Positions 8,437 through 16,173 of a DNA stretch of 43,769 nt are shown here, piece by piece (the first letter of the stretch is position 1; every line of letters begins with the position of its first letter). The notes below the pieces were generated by a model. The model did not search any database. It was not told the DNA's origin and was given only the letters and a program-made list of their open reading frames with translations. The DNA comes from Frankiales bacterium (GTDB lineage: Bacteria > Actinomycetota > Actinomycetes > Mycobacteriales > SCTD01): contig JAODNB010000316.1 of the NCBI GenBank assembly GCA_025464795.1, forward strand, positions 1 to 43,769. Reading direction: 5' to 3'. Both the position numbers and the translations under genes were made by a program.

Positions 8437-9219
8437 TCAGAGGTCGCGGTAGACGATCCGAGAGACTGCGGCTGCCGTGTCGACCCCGTAGGCGAACGAC
8501 GCATGGTCAGTGGACAGGAAGGCGATGTCGGCATCGTGGGTCTTGTTTCTCACGTGACCGATGCTGTTGATGCGCCACCCATGGGTGGCGCGCGGGAGCC
8601 AACCGTTCTTGAGCTCGACGTTCGACCCTGCCGGGACGCCGGCCGAGACCCCCCAGCGCTGATCTGGTTCCACGTTCGCCATCTGGACACGAACGTAGGA
8701 GCGGGAGCTGGTGCTGAGCGGCCCCGGACCCGATCCGGCGGCCCGCAGGAGCCCCAGCTGGTCCTGCACCGTCGACCGCGTGAGTCCCCAGTGACCGCTC
8801 GGGTCGAACGTCGTGTGCCGCAGACCCAAGATGCGGTCGTACGCAGCAACAGCGCTCGCGCCGCCTATCTGGTTCCACAGTGCCGTGGTGGCGTCGTTGT
8901 CGCTGTTGCGCACCATGCGACGACTGAGCTCCTGCTCATGCCGGGTCAGGGGTCGGTGGGCTCGTTGCGCCCGCCACAACAGGGTCTCCAGGACGTTGAC
9001 CTTGACGATGCTCGCGTTGTCGTAGGCGGGGGTGGACCGGAACCAGTAGTACCGCCCATGCAGCTCGTCGAAGACGCCGACCGAGAAAGTATCCGTGCGT
9101 GTTGCGGCCAGCCGGCTCAGGTCCGCGACAAGTGAACCCCCACCGACGGCACCAGCGACCTGCAGCTGACTGCCGATGAGCAGTCCAGCGCAGATCCAGG
9201 TCACCGCCAACCTGCGCAT
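8437..9219 (-). CDS. Exported class-A-beta-lactamase-fold serine hydrolase (paralogue)
   Basis: 260 residues, shorter than its paralogue at 4642-5586 because the N-terminal linker is missing. An N-terminal signal or anchor helix (residues 3-25) precedes the domain. Active site: S70-I-V-K73, S106-D-N108 and K204-N-G206, the last replacing the usual KTG. The omega-loop glutamate motif is again absent. Start is ATG 9219 with GGGAG about 9 bases upstream. It converges on the phosphoesterase at 7423-8397 with a 39-bp gap. The shared blocks with the first copy (SDNDAT, WGLTR, DQRWGVSAG, NGWLP/DGWLP, THGWR) show common descent. Confidence 0.86.
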   Translation of the reverse strand: MRRLAVTWICAGLLIGSQLQVAGAVGGGSLVADLSRLAATRTDTFSVGVFDELHGRYYWFRSTPAYDNASIVKVNVLETLLWRAQRAHRPLTRHEQELSRRMVRNSDNDATTALWNQIGGASAVAAYDRILGLRHTTFDPSGHWGLTRSTVQDQLGLLRAAGSGPGPLSTSSRSYVRVQMANVEPDQRWGVSAGVPAGSNVELKNGWLPRATHGWRINSIGHVRNKTHDADIAFLSTDHASFAYGVDTAAAVSRIVYRDL

Positions 9220-9296
9220 GCTCAGTTCACTCCCGCGTCCGACCCCGACCCTCTCACGGCCGAGCCACAGCGCGGCGCCGTTCGGTCCGACTGGCG

Positions 9297-10769
9297 TCAG
9301 GTGCCGGCTGGGGTCAACGCCCCTTCTGAACGCGTACCGGCAACGCTCATCTGCGGCGGCTCACCGTCAGCATCGAAGCGATCGACGAAGGCGGAGCCTC
9401 GCCATAGACCCCAAACGCCGGCGCCCGCAGCGGCGACGGCAAGGACGGCAACGCGCTGTGCGGGCACGATCTTGATCGGCAGAGCCACCAGAGCCCCGGC
9501 GGCTCCGAGCGCGCACGACAGGATCCAGTCCCTGCCAACGCCGAGCAGGAGCAGCGCAGCGCAGGGCAGGAGGTACCAGGGCCAGACGACGGGTGCACTC
9601 AGGAAGACGACCAGCATGACCATGCCCAAGGTGCCGGCGGCCGCCCGGCGTGAGCGCGCCAGCAGCCAGAGCGCGAGGATTCCGCCGATGCCGGCTGCCA
9701 GGCCGCGAAGGACCGGCCCGAGGCCCGACGGCCCCTGAAGCTGCGCGTGCTGCCTTGCCTCGCCGACGACCAGTAGCAGCACCGACCACGGCGTGTAGGG
9801 GTTCCAGTGCGAGGTCGGGGTGGCGAGTGCCGACGCCCATCCGAACGGGTCGCGCAGGTAGATCAAGCACGAGGCCGCGAGCGCCGCCGTCGCACCGGCG
9901 AGGAAGCGGAACGTCGCTCCTCGTCCGACGGCAAGAGCGTGCACAGCGAGGACCACCAGCGCGATGAGCGCTGTTGCCTTGATCTCTCCCGCCAGCACGA
10001 TCAAGACCCCGGCGGACACGAACCTGCGCTTCTGGGCCAGCACGGCAGCGCAGACCAGGAGCAGACCCACCGGCACGTCGAGATGGGCTGGGGAGATGCC
10101 GTGGACCAGTAGCAGCGGGCTGCAGACGAGCCATGTGGCCAGGTCCCGCCGCCCTGGGTGGACGAAGCGCCGTACTAGCGCCACCAGGCCGATCAGGCAC
10201 AGCACCGACACCACACGCAGGAAGATCAGGGCCGCCAGCTCGTTGTGCCGACCGACCGCCGCAGCCAGTTGCTCCAGCCGCAAAGCAAGCGGGCCGTACG
10301 GCGTGAGGAAAGAGCGCCAGGTCGGGTCGGCGGCGGCGAGCACGGACGAGTGAGGACCCAGCGCCGCGACAGGGTGGGCATACGGGTCGAGGCCCCTGTG
10401 CATCAGCTCGCCCTGTGCGACGTAGCTGTAGAGGTCGCGCGAGAAGGCCGGAGCTCCCAGCGCAAATGGCGCCACCCAGGCCACCACCGTGACCGGGAAC
10501 CACGATCGCTTCACCTGCTTGGGCGCACGCATCAGGGTCCAGGCCACGAACAACCAGAACAGCACGAGGCAAAGGACTGCAGCGACGAGGACCGCCTGAG
10601 GGTGCTTCGGCCTCCAGGGCACCGCCCGCCATGCGGTGGTCGACCACGGCGCCCACCCACCGAGGACGGCCAGCTCAGGCCGGCTCTGCCGCGGGATCGT
10701 CAGCCCCAGGACCGCAAGCCCGAGCAGCGGGCCGAGGAATGCCGCTCCGAGACAGACGCGGCGAGTCAC
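9297..10769 (-). CDS. Polyprenol-phosphomannose-dependent alpha-1,6-mannosyltransferase, MptB family
   Basis: Polytopic GT-C-type transferase, about 490 residues with a dozen or so hydrophobic segments. It carries the MptB/MptA signature: an acidic motif in the first outer loop (FSRDLYSYVAQGELMHRGLDPY) followed by LTPYGPLALRLEQ, and later HLDVPVGL and an EIKATAL stretch. Family members add alpha-1,6-mannose to lipomannan-type glycans on the outer membrane face using decaprenyl-phosphomannose. Start: GTG 10769 overlaps the stop of the 51-codon ORF upstream (GTGA). ATG 10928 in the same frame would add 53 residues whose third-position GC is only about half, against about 84% for the competing frame, so I reject it. 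Confidence 0.84.
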   Translation of the reverse strand: MTRRVCLGAAFLGPLLGLAVLGLTIPRQSRPELAVLGGWAPWSTTAWRAVPWRPKHPQAVLVAAVLCLVLFWLFVAWTLMRAPKQVKRSWFPVTVVAWVAPFALGAPAFSRDLYSYVAQGELMHRGLDPYAHPVAALGPHSSVLAAADPTWRSFLTPYGPLALRLEQLAAAVGRHNELAALIFLRVVSVLCLIGLVALVRRFVHPGRRDLATWLVCSPLLLVHGISPAHLDVPVGLLLVCAAVLAQKRRFVSAGVLIVLAGEIKATALIALVVLAVHALAVGRGATFRFLAGATAALAASCLIYLRDPFGWASALATPTSHWNPYTPWSVLLLVVGEARQHAQLQGPSGLGPVLRGLAAGIGGILALWLLARSRRAAAGTLGMVMLVVFLSAPVVWPWYLLPCAALLLLGVGRDWILSCALGAAGALVALPIKIVPAQRVAVLAVAAAGAGVWGLWRGSAFVDRFDADGEPPQMSVAGTRSEGALTPAGT

Positions 10770-10921
10770 AGCACCTGGAGCCAATGAAGGACAGCCACGA
10801 GGATCAGCAGCGCGATGAGGCACATCCCCAAGCGCATCAGACGTGCCCGCCGTCGGCGGGCTCTGTTGACGCTGGACGGCCGGCGCGGCGGCCGGGGTGC
10901 GTCGAACTCGAACGGGGCCAC
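10766..10921 (-). CDS. 51-residue single-pass membrane protein upstream of mptB-like gene
   Basis: Reads GTG 10921 to TGA 10766. The first 30 residues are Pro/Arg-rich and strongly basic, with an RARRRRAR run just before a hydrophobic helix of about 18-20 residues (GMCLIALLILVAVLHWLQVL). This gives a clear inside-positive single-pass topology. By hand count 43 of 51 codons end in G or C, as in neighbouring genes, whereas the overlapping frame of the mannosyltransferase extension has about half. The TGA overlaps the GTG start of the mannosyltransferase by 4 bp. I do not recognise the family. An accessory or assembly subunit for the transferase is inference from coupling. A weak AAGGGG lies about 18 bases upstream of the start. 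Confidence 0.6.
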   Translation of the reverse strand: MAPFEFDAPRPPRRPSSVNRARRRRARLMRLGMCLIALLILVAVLHWLQVL

Positions 10922-11005
10922 ACCGCATGGAACGACGCCGCCCCTTTGCGCAGCCTGAGGACGGCGGCGCCGACGGTCAGGCTCCTGTCACCGAGCACGA
11001 CAAGC

Positions 11006-12205
11006 TCATCGCATGTTGCCGGTATGCCCCAGAGAGAAGCGACCAGGCTGCGGCCAGACACACATTCCATGCGGCTTGTTCGGAACGGCCACTGTGGAGA
11101 TCAGATGCCCGTCGGTGGTGCTGATCTGGTAGATCCGGGCGTCGTACCTGCCGGCCAGCCACAGCGAGCGGCCGTCAGGACTCACACCACCCATGTCAGG
11201 ACTGCCTCCTCCCGGCAGGCGCCAGGTCTTGACGACCCGCTCGCGGAAGGGGTCCACCACCGAGATCGTGCCATTGCCACGGTTACTCACGTAGAGGCTC
11301 CGGCCGTCCCGGCTTGGGTAGATGCCGTGCGCGTCCGGCCCCGTTCGCAGGAATCCGCGTCGCGTGAAGGTGGTCGCGTCCACGACGAAGACTCCACCGA
11401 GCCGCCGATCGGCTACGTAGAAGTCCCGGCCGTCCGGCCCCAGCCGCACGTCCTGGGGCGCGGAGCCTGGCAGGTCCAAATATCCCAGGACGGTCTTGGA
11501 CTCGACGTCGAAGCGGACGAGACGATGCCCGAACTCGCAGGAGGCAACGACGACCCGCAAGTCAGCCGTGAAGTCTGCGTGATCCAGTCCGGGGCAGTCG
11601 AGGTGCACGACCGACCTCGGAGCCATGGTCTGGGCGTCGTAGAACCCGAGCTGCTGAAGCTGCTCCTGCACGACCATCGCCTCTCGCCCACCCGGCAAGA
11701 AGTACATGTTGTACGGATCGTTCACGGCAACCGCGGGGCCACGCGGTCGGCCGGTGCGGGGATCGAACGGAGTCACCGTGTTCGCGAGGTCGTTGGTGGA
11801 CCACAAGGTCTTCAAGTCGTAGGACGGCACGACGTGCTGCGGATCGAGCCCTGTGGGGTAGTGACCGATCACCACTCCACGGAGGGGATCCACCACGTCC
11901 ACGCCCCGCCCCGCGGACTCTGGCACGTACAACAAGTACGGCACGTGCCTGGTGGTCGAGGCGAAGTCACCTACGCCGGCGTGTCGGTAGACGAGCCCCG
12001 AGGTGCCGACCTTCGTGGCGCCGGACACCGCTCGATCATGCTGAAGCCCTGGAGGCTTCACGCCCGTCGGGTGCGAGGACGCGACCGCCGAGCTCTCCAA
12101 CCCGTCCTCCGCCTGGATCGCGAGGAAGCTCAGGCTGACGACGGCGAGCACCGCGAAGGTGCGGCGACGACGGACCCGAGCCGTCAGAGGCGGAGAGGAG
12201 TGCAC
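11006..12205 (-). CDS. Exported YncE-like beta-propeller protein
   Basis: About 399 residues. After a short Arg-rich segment comes a signal or anchor helix (FAVLAVVSLSFLAI), then repeated blades of the YVTN/YncE type: GVDVVDPLRGVVIGHYPTG, VTPFDPRTGRPRG, LVRFDVESKTVLGYLDLPG, VFVVDATTFTRRGFLRTG, ISVVDPFRERVVKTWRLPGG and IYQISTTDGHLIST. These form a predicted six- to seven-bladed propeller, normally a binding scaffold rather than an enzyme. Start: GTG 12205 is followed closely by the helix; GTG 12247 adds 14 residues and would reach into the divergent gene's upstream region. It lies upstream of the mptB-like gene on the same strand. Ligand unknown. Confidence 0.8.
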   Translation of the reverse strand: MHSSPPLTARVRRRRTFAVLAVVSLSFLAIQAEDGLESSAVASSHPTGVKPPGLQHDRAVSGATKVGTSGLVYRHAGVGDFASTTRHVPYLLYVPESAGRGVDVVDPLRGVVIGHYPTGLDPQHVVPSYDLKTLWSTNDLANTVTPFDPRTGRPRGPAVAVNDPYNMYFLPGGREAMVVQEQLQQLGFYDAQTMAPRSVVHLDCPGLDHADFTADLRVVVASCEFGHRLVRFDVESKTVLGYLDLPGSAPQDVRLGPDGRDFYVADRRLGGVFVVDATTFTRRGFLRTGPDAHGIYPSRDGRSLYVSNRGNGTISVVDPFRERVVKTWRLPGGGSPDMGGVSPDGRSLWLAGRYDARIYQISTTDGHLISTVAVPNKPHGMCVWPQPGRFSLGHTGNMR

Positions 12206-12339
12206 ACAACCAGCATGCCGCCGCCCCACCCCATTTGGACCCAACACGCCGTGTGACGTGCAACCCTCCTGCGCTCGTGAGGCAACGAAGGCAGCCGTTC
12301 AGGGTGGGCACAGGCGACAGGCAGCAGAATTCCGGGGCG

Positions 12340-13599
12340 ATGACGTCCTGCAACCGCCGCCTCTGGGCGTGGTGGGCAGTGAGTCGTGCTGCTGCCCTTT
12401 GTCTGGGTTGGCTCGCCGCCCAGGAGCATCGGGGCAACGTCTTCTTCGACATCAGGTACTACCAGTCGTGGTCAGACGGTGCCCTGAGCGGAGACCGGGT
12501 CCCCTACCGCGACTTCGGCTGGGAGTACCCACCGGGAGCACTCCCATCGATGGCGCTTCCAGGTGTGGTGGCCGCGGGACTGTCAGCGACGGCGCTGCAC
12601 GGGATCTCTCACGCAATCGTCTTCGGTGCCGTGTGGGTTGCGTTCATGCTCATCGTCGACGCGATCGTGATGCGCCGTCTGCTGGCTTCGTCAGAGCCGG
12701 CAGGTCGACTGTGGCTCAGCGGCCTCCCGCTGCTCGGTGCTCTGAGCTGGGCGCGGTACGACCTGCTGCCGGCAGGAGCCGCCGTGGGCGCGATCATTGC
12801 GGCGGGCTCTGGGCACGCACGGCGCTCGGGTCTGCTCGCGTCGTTGGGCGGCTCCTTGAAGATCTGGCCGGCCCTGCTGTCCCCGATGCAGGCCACGCGC
12901 GAGGGGGCCAAGCGAGCCACGTTCACGTCAGCCGTGTCACTCGCCCTCGTTGCGGCTATCACGGTCGGCGTCACCGGCCGCACAGGCTTTGGACAGGTCC
13001 TCAGCTACCAGACGCGGCGTGGGCTCCAGGTGGAGTCCCTACCCGCCTTGCCCTTGCTGTGGCTTCGCCACCTTCACGTCATCGAGTACACCGCGAGCTT
13101 CCGGTACGGCGCCTGGGAGCTGTCAGGACCGGGCACTCGCGTTGCAGCTCTCCTCGCCACCGCAACGTACGTGCTCGGACTGGCAGGGCTGGGAGCGGTC
13201 CTCAGGAAGACCCTGCGTCGGGGCGATGGCGTCACAACGATCACCACGGGAGCGGTCGCTTTCGTGGTGATCACCCTGGCGACCGACAAGGTCTTCAGCC
13301 CCCAGTACGTGCTCTGGCTGTTGGCGGCCGTCGCGGCAGCCTGTGCGGTCGACCCCGTCTCGTGGACACCTCTCCTCCGATGGGTGCTCGCCATCGCCGC
13401 CCTTACCGCAGTGGTGTTCCCGTGGGCGTACGGCGACGTCCTCGGGGACCGGGGCTGGTGGGGGGTGGTCGCCTTGACGGCGCGTGATGCCGTTCTCGTG
13501 GTCCTCGCCGTCTGCGTGGCCCGTCGCCTGAAGGTGCTCAGCAGACAAGCGCCGGGCCTTGAGCCACTCGTGGCTTCTCCCGGGGCCGAGGCGGAGTGA
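12340..13599 (+). CDS. GT87-like (DUF2029) polytopic mannosyltransferase
   Basis: 419 residues with about ten hydrophobic segments and the early outer-loop region of GT87 enzymes: FFDIRYYQSWSDGALSGDRVPYRDFGWEYPPGAL, in which the acidic residues and YPPG are characteristic (split here: DIRYYQSW then DFGWEYPPG). GT87 members use polyprenyl-phosphomannose to add mannose to outer glycans such as phosphatidylinositol mannosides and lipomannan. Start ATG 12340 is chosen because translation from GTG 12235 adds 35 unfamily-like residues and runs across the start of the divergent gene. Five bases separate it from the next gene, suggesting an operon with the SGNH hydrolase. Acceptor unknown. Confidence 0.82.
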   Translation: MTSCNRRLWAWWAVSRAAALCLGWLAAQEHRGNVFFDIRYYQSWSDGALSGDRVPYRDFGWEYPPGALPSMALPGVVAAGLSATALHGISHAIVFGAVWVAFMLIVDAIVMRRLLASSEPAGRLWLSGLPLLGALSWARYDLLPAGAAVGAIIAAGSGHARRSGLLASLGGSLKIWPALLSPMQATREGAKRATFTSAVSLALVAAITVGVTGRTGFGQVLSYQTRRGLQVESLPALPLLWLRHLHVIEYTASFRYGAWELSGPGTRVAALLATATYVLGLAGLGAVLRKTLRRGDGVTTITTGAVAFVVITLATDKVFSPQYVLWLLAAVAAACAVDPVSWTPLLRWVLAIAALTAVVFPWAYGDVLGDRGWWGVVALTARDAVLVVLAVCVARRLKVLSRQAPGLEPLVASPGAEAE

Positions 13600-13603
13600 T
13601 CGG

Positions 13604-14428
13604 ATGGATGTGAGCAGGGCCTGGCCCCTTCTGGTGGCCACCGGCACCTTCGCCGCCGCGGTCCTGACCGTTGCTGTGACTTCCGTCTCCAGGCACCAGC
13701 CCCACCCGCGCCCAGCTGTCGTAAGCCGGACTGCTCCCCTGCGGTCGCTCGCGTACCAGTACAGCAGCGTGCTGGGGCTCGGGGACTCAGTGACCACCGC
13801 AGCCGCCTGCAGCTGCACCTCCTTCGTGGCTCAGCTCGGGACGAACCTCACGGCGTGGGAGGGGAAGCCGGTGGTGGTCGTCAACGCGGGTGTGAACGGC
13901 CTGACGAGCCTGGACCTGCTGCGGCAGGTCCAGGGAGGTCACACGAGGGCTGTGCCCGGCGCGGTGATCGCGATCGCCATCGGAGCAAATGACTTCGATC
14001 CCCGGAGGCTGTCACAACCGGGGTGCTCGGCGGCTGACATGGCTTGCTACCGGGCGTCCCTTGGCTCCCTGACGAAGAATATCGACGATGTGCTGGCCAC
14101 GTTGCGGCGCGGATCGGCAAGCTCAGGACCCATCCTGCTGCTGGGCTACTGGAACGTCTTCCTCGACGGAGCTGTGGGAGCGACCCACGGTCAGGCGTAC
14201 CAGCAAGACAGCGACGCACTGACGCGACTGGTGAACGCGGTGCTGATCCGAGCGGCCAAGGCCCACGGCGCCACGTACGTCGACCTGTACGCCGCCTTCA
14301 AGCGCGAGGACGACACCGACCTCCTCGCCGATGACGGTGACCATCCGTCCGCCGCTGGGCACACCCTGATCGCTGCCCTCCTGAGCGAGGCCTTGGCGCA
14401 GCGCGGGGCTCCCGCTGGTCCCCACTGA
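13604..14428 (+). CDS. Exported SGNH/GDSL hydrolase
   Basis: 274 residues with an N-terminal membrane or signal helix (about residues 8-27) and the SGNH active-site blocks: GDS (Ser62) in GLGDSVT, Gly in block II (NAGVNG), GANDF in block III, and DGDHPSAAGH near residue 260 supplying Asp and His. Family members deacylate or deacetylate lipids and polysaccharides. An outer-envelope acyl ester as substrate is inference from the signal and neighbours. ATG 13604 has GGAG about 7 bases upstream, and the gene follows the GT87-like gene by 4 bp. Confidence 0.86.
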   Translation: MDVSRAWPLLVATGTFAAAVLTVAVTSVSRHQPHPRPAVVSRTAPLRSLAYQYSSVLGLGDSVTTAAACSCTSFVAQLGTNLTAWEGKPVVVVNAGVNGLTSLDLLRQVQGGHTRAVPGAVIAIAIGANDFDPRRLSQPGCSAADMACYRASLGSLTKNIDDVLATLRRGSASSGPILLLGYWNVFLDGAVGATHGQAYQQDSDALTRLVNAVLIRAAKAHGATYVDLYAAFKREDDTDLLADDGDHPSAAGHTLIAALLSEALAQRGAPAGPH

Positions 14429-14552
14429 CGACAGGCTGGGCACTCCCGTCGCGCTCAGATCGTTCTCAGCATGTCGCGCCGTGCGCGACGCACCATGGGT
14501 GACGTCCCGGAGATGGTGCTCATCACCCGGTCGCAAAGGGAGGAGCTGGAGG

Positions 14553-14612
14553 ATGACGGCAGATCCGGGTAGCTCAGCTCCTCGCCGCGGGCTCCCCCAG
14601 TCGCTGAAATGA
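14553..14612 (+). CDS. Possible 19-codon leader peptide
   Basis: ATG 14553 is preceded directly by a purine-rich stretch (GGGAGGAGCTGGAGG, 14538-14552) that is by far the best ribosome site in this gap. The frame encodes 19 residues (MTADPGSSAPRRGLPQSLK) and its TGA overlaps the ATG of the esterase at 14609 (ATGA). The esterase start itself has no ribosome site, so its translation may depend on reading this short frame. A second short frame in another phase (ATG 14471 to TAG 14572, 33 codons) crosses it. I cannot say which is real. No regulatory amino-acid run is seen. Confidence 0.35.
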   Translation: MTADPGSSAPRRGLPQSLK

Positions 14613-15787
14613 GCCTGATCGGCACGAGCCTGCAGATCGTCGCCTTGCTGCTGACCCTTGCACTACCTGCTCTTGCGCTCGTCCTGTGGGCGCGCGTCCG
14701 GGGACCGGCGCTGGCGAAGATCGCACAACGGCTCAGCCTTGTCGTCCTCGCTCAGGGCGCAGCGGTGCTCCTGGTGTTCGTGACGGTCAACGACCAGTTC
14801 GGCTTCTACGCCTCGTGGCAGGACCTACTCGGCGTGCCCCCCGCTCCGGCGCGCATCGACGCCATCACTGGAGTCCGGTTCCACGGCCCTTGGGGAGAAG
14901 GTGCTTTCAGCACGGGCAGCGTGACGCACACCCCGGACGGAGGACAGCTCATCGCCCTCACAGTCCTTGGGAGCGCGTCAGGGGTCACCGCCCGGGTTCT
15001 GGTTCACCTCCCAGCCGGCTACAACAACGGGCGGCGCGACTACCCGGTGCTCGAGCTCATCAGCGGCTGGCGTGGGTCCCCCGAGTCCTGGACCCGCACC
15101 TTCAGGGTGCTGGACGCGTTGCGCGCTGCTCAGCATCGCGGAACCCTCGGACCGGTCATCACCGTCATCCCGAGCCTCAACGTCGGACTCCCGCGCGATG
15201 TCGAGTGCACTGATGTCCCGGGAGGACCCCAAGCGGAGACCTGGCTGACCACCGACATCCGGGACCTCCTGGTCTCGCAATACCGCGTCCTCGGGTCGGC
15301 CCGCAACTGGGGCGTGATGGGGTACTCGACGGGCGGCTACTGCGCCGCCAAGATGTTGCTGCACCGACCCACCTGGTACGGCACCGCTGTCGCCCTCGGG
15401 GGCTACTTCGAGGCGGTCAAGGACAGCACCACCGGAGACCTCTGGGGCGGCAACCCAGCGCTGCGCAACACCAACTCCCCGCTGTGGCTTGTCACGCACC
15501 GCCGCCGCCCGGCCGCGGACTTCCTCGCGTTCTCCAGCCGTCAGGACCGCGATTCCTACGCGTCAACAGAGCGGTTCCTGCGCGCCGCCCGGGCGCCGCT
15601 GCGCACGTACCAGCTGGTCGCGGCCCGCGGGGGGCACAACGACAAGGCCCTGGCCAAGGCGCTTCCTGAGGTGCTGGACTGGCTGGGGGCCCGCCTCGGA
15701 ACGGCGCAGTGCGAGGTGTGCCGCCTCGTGGGTCAGACCCCGGCCGGGAGCCTGTCGAGCAGGGCCAGCGCCAGCACGTCTGGATGA
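14609..15787 (+). CDS. Membrane-anchored esterase (esterase D/antigen 85-like fold)
   Basis: 392 residues. Two N-terminal membrane helices (about residues 8-28 and 40-60) carry an outer alpha/beta-hydrolase domain of the PF00756 esterase type related to mycolyltransferases. Seen: LVHLPAGYNN strand, the Gly/Ser oxyanion region ELISGWRGSPESW, the nucleophile elbow GYSTGGYCA, and a late GGHNDKAL that supplies the histidine. This architecture is common in actinomycetes that lack mycolic acids, so acyl transfer or ester hydrolysis on envelope lipids is inference. Paralogue at 19907-20977. The 3' end overlaps the convergent lipoprotein gene by 55 bp. Confidence 0.83.
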   Translation: MSLIGTSLQIVALLLTLALPALALVLWARVRGPALAKIAQRLSLVVLAQGAAVLLVFVTVNDQFGFYASWQDLLGVPPAPARIDAITGVRFHGPWGEGAFSTGSVTHTPDGGQLIALTVLGSASGVTARVLVHLPAGYNNGRRDYPVLELISGWRGSPESWTRTFRVLDALRAAQHRGTLGPVITVIPSLNVGLPRDVECTDVPGGPQAETWLTTDIRDLLVSQYRVLGSARNWGVMGYSTGGYCAAKMLLHRPTWYGTAVALGGYFEAVKDSTTGDLWGGNPALRNTNSPLWLVTHRRRPAADFLAFSSRQDRDSYASTERFLRAARAPLRTYQLVAARGGHNDKALAKALPEVLDWLGARLGTAQCEVCRLVGQTPAGSLSSRASASTSG

Positions 15788-16173
15788 CGCACCGTGAGCA
15801 CCAGCACCACGAACCGCCCCTGCTCGGCCGGCGCGAGCGGAACGCTCTCACGAGGAAACGGCCCCTCGTAAGCAACGACGCACAGCCGACCACTCAGGTG
15901 CTTGCCCGGCAGGGTTGTACGCCGGAGCGATCGAAGGATGCGCATCGCCGCCGCTGGGCTCAGCGATTGGACCTCGACGAGGGAGGCTCGGGCGGGAACA
16001 CTCGCACGGGCAAGAGGCAAGGCCGACGCGCAGCCGTTCACGTCCCGGGTGACCGCGTGAACCGAAGTCCCGCCGCGAGTACCGGAGCAGCCCCCAGCCG
16101 CCAACAGCGCAGCGGAGACCAAGGCGAACGCACGTGCAGCCCGTGCAGATTTCAAACGCAGACGATCAGACAT
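15733..16173 (-). CDS. Small lipoprotein, unknown function
   Basis: 146 residues from ATG 16173. The signal has a basic start (SDRLRLKSARAAR), a hydrophobic core (FALVSAALLAAG) and a lipobox LAAGGC. The mature part of about 110 residues contains two further cysteines (NGCASAL and RLCVVAYEG) that could pair, and a C-terminal strand VVLVLTVRHPDVLALALL. I do not recognise the family. ATG 16173 overlaps the end of the flippase-like gene (stop 16168-16166), so it is the last gene of the MprF-like set, which suggests a role near phospholipid modification. Its 3' end overlaps the convergent esterase gene. Confidence 0.68.
   Translation of the reverse strand: MSDRLRLKSARAARAFALVSAALLAAGGCSGTRGGTSVHAVTRDVNGCASALPLARASVPARASLVEVQSLSPAAAMRILRSLRRTTLPGKHLSGRLCVVAYEGPFPRESVPLAPAEQGRFVVLVLTVRHPDVLALALLDRLPAGV

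Noticed and set aside
10770..10928. N-terminal extension of the mannosyltransferase to ATG 10928
   Set aside because: Only about half of its codons end in G or C and the overlapping 51-codon frame has much better bias plus a GTGA coupling.
10631..12256. A 541-codon plus-strand open frame
   Set aside because: It lies antisense to the mannosyltransferase start and the beta-propeller gene, whose repeats clearly define the coding strand.
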